From Opitutia bacterium (lineage in GTDB: Bacteria > Verrucomicrobiota > Verrucomicrobiia > Opitutales > Opitutaceae): a stretch of DNA of 64,000 nt. Positions 63,860 through 64,000 of the stretch are shown here, piece by piece. How positions within the stretch are numbered: position 1 is the stretch's first letter; each line of letters starts with the position of its first letter. The position numbers and the translations under genes are program-made. The stretch is taken from assembly GCA_016217545.1 (NCBI GenBank), contig JACRHT010000003.1, positions 124,001-188,000 of the forward strand. Reading direction: 5' to 3'. The notes under the pieces are model-generated. The model saw only the letters and a program-made list of their open reading frames with translations, did no database searches and had not been told where the DNA came from.

Positions 63860-64000
63860 GGAGGGTAAAAAACGGCCGCGAGCGTGCGCACCGCACGGCG
63901 CACGCGCAATGGCGGAGTTGAGCTCGTGCCGCTCCGTGGAGGGCGCGCGTCCTCGCGCGCCGCGAGCGTTGTTTTGCTTTCGCGATCTGCGGCCCGCGGG

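Overview
The window is very GC-rich and gene-dense, with the signature of a verrucomicrobial genome, most likely Opitutaceae. This rests on two PEP-CTERM proteins, a huge secreted nuclease whose C-terminus resembles a family I recall as expanded in Verrucomicrobia (TIGR02597-like), a single-chain glycine decarboxylase, carbohydrate-active enzymes (sialate O-acetylesterase, GH92), a TonB-dependent receptor and many hybrid histidine kinases. No database search was possible; family names come from motifs read in the translations.

Layout. 1-10 kb: the N-terminal part of a TonB-dependent receptor, a divergent secreted sialate O-acetylesterase, then a minus-strand block with two paralogous esterases flanking a GH92 alpha-mannosidase, and an acyl-CoA ligase. 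10-24 kb: signalling, with a dCACHE-type histidine kinase, an Aer-like PAS protein with a degenerate chemoreceptor domain, two paralogous hybrid kinases separated by tRNA-Val(CAC), and a classical chemoreceptor; a secreted amidohydrolase sits between them. 24-32 kb: a variant esterase, endonuclease III overlapping a TonB C-terminal-domain protein, and a three-gene secreted nuclease cluster carrying PEP-CTERM sorting tags. 32-41 kb: gcvP, then a roughly 1890-residue M48 peptidase-TerB-DUF4011-like-SF1 helicase-nuclease fusion, which is the best candidate here for an undescribed (probably defence) system. 41-52 kb: a GreA/B-type factor, an ExeM/NucH-type nuclease, a class 3 lipase, a monohaem cytochrome, an unknown helical protein with a partner lipoprotein, and an FAH-family hydrolase. 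52-64 kb: a CHASE4 histidine kinase, a double cupin with repeat DNA in its linker, and a metal/redox-looking cluster (MbnP-MbnH fusion, OmpR-type regulator, YHYH protein, histidine kinase, small ORF) tied together by a shared GTTAA-N6-GTAAA box, followed by an OPT-family transporter.

Intergenic DNA is rich in palindromic repeats of several families, some arranged as paired BIME-like units with compensatory stem changes, one nested inside another element, and one lying inside the cupin reading frame. Rho-independent terminators are visible after gcvP, the chemoreceptor, the lipase and the lipoprotein. No integrase, transposase, CRISPR array or rRNA gene was seen.
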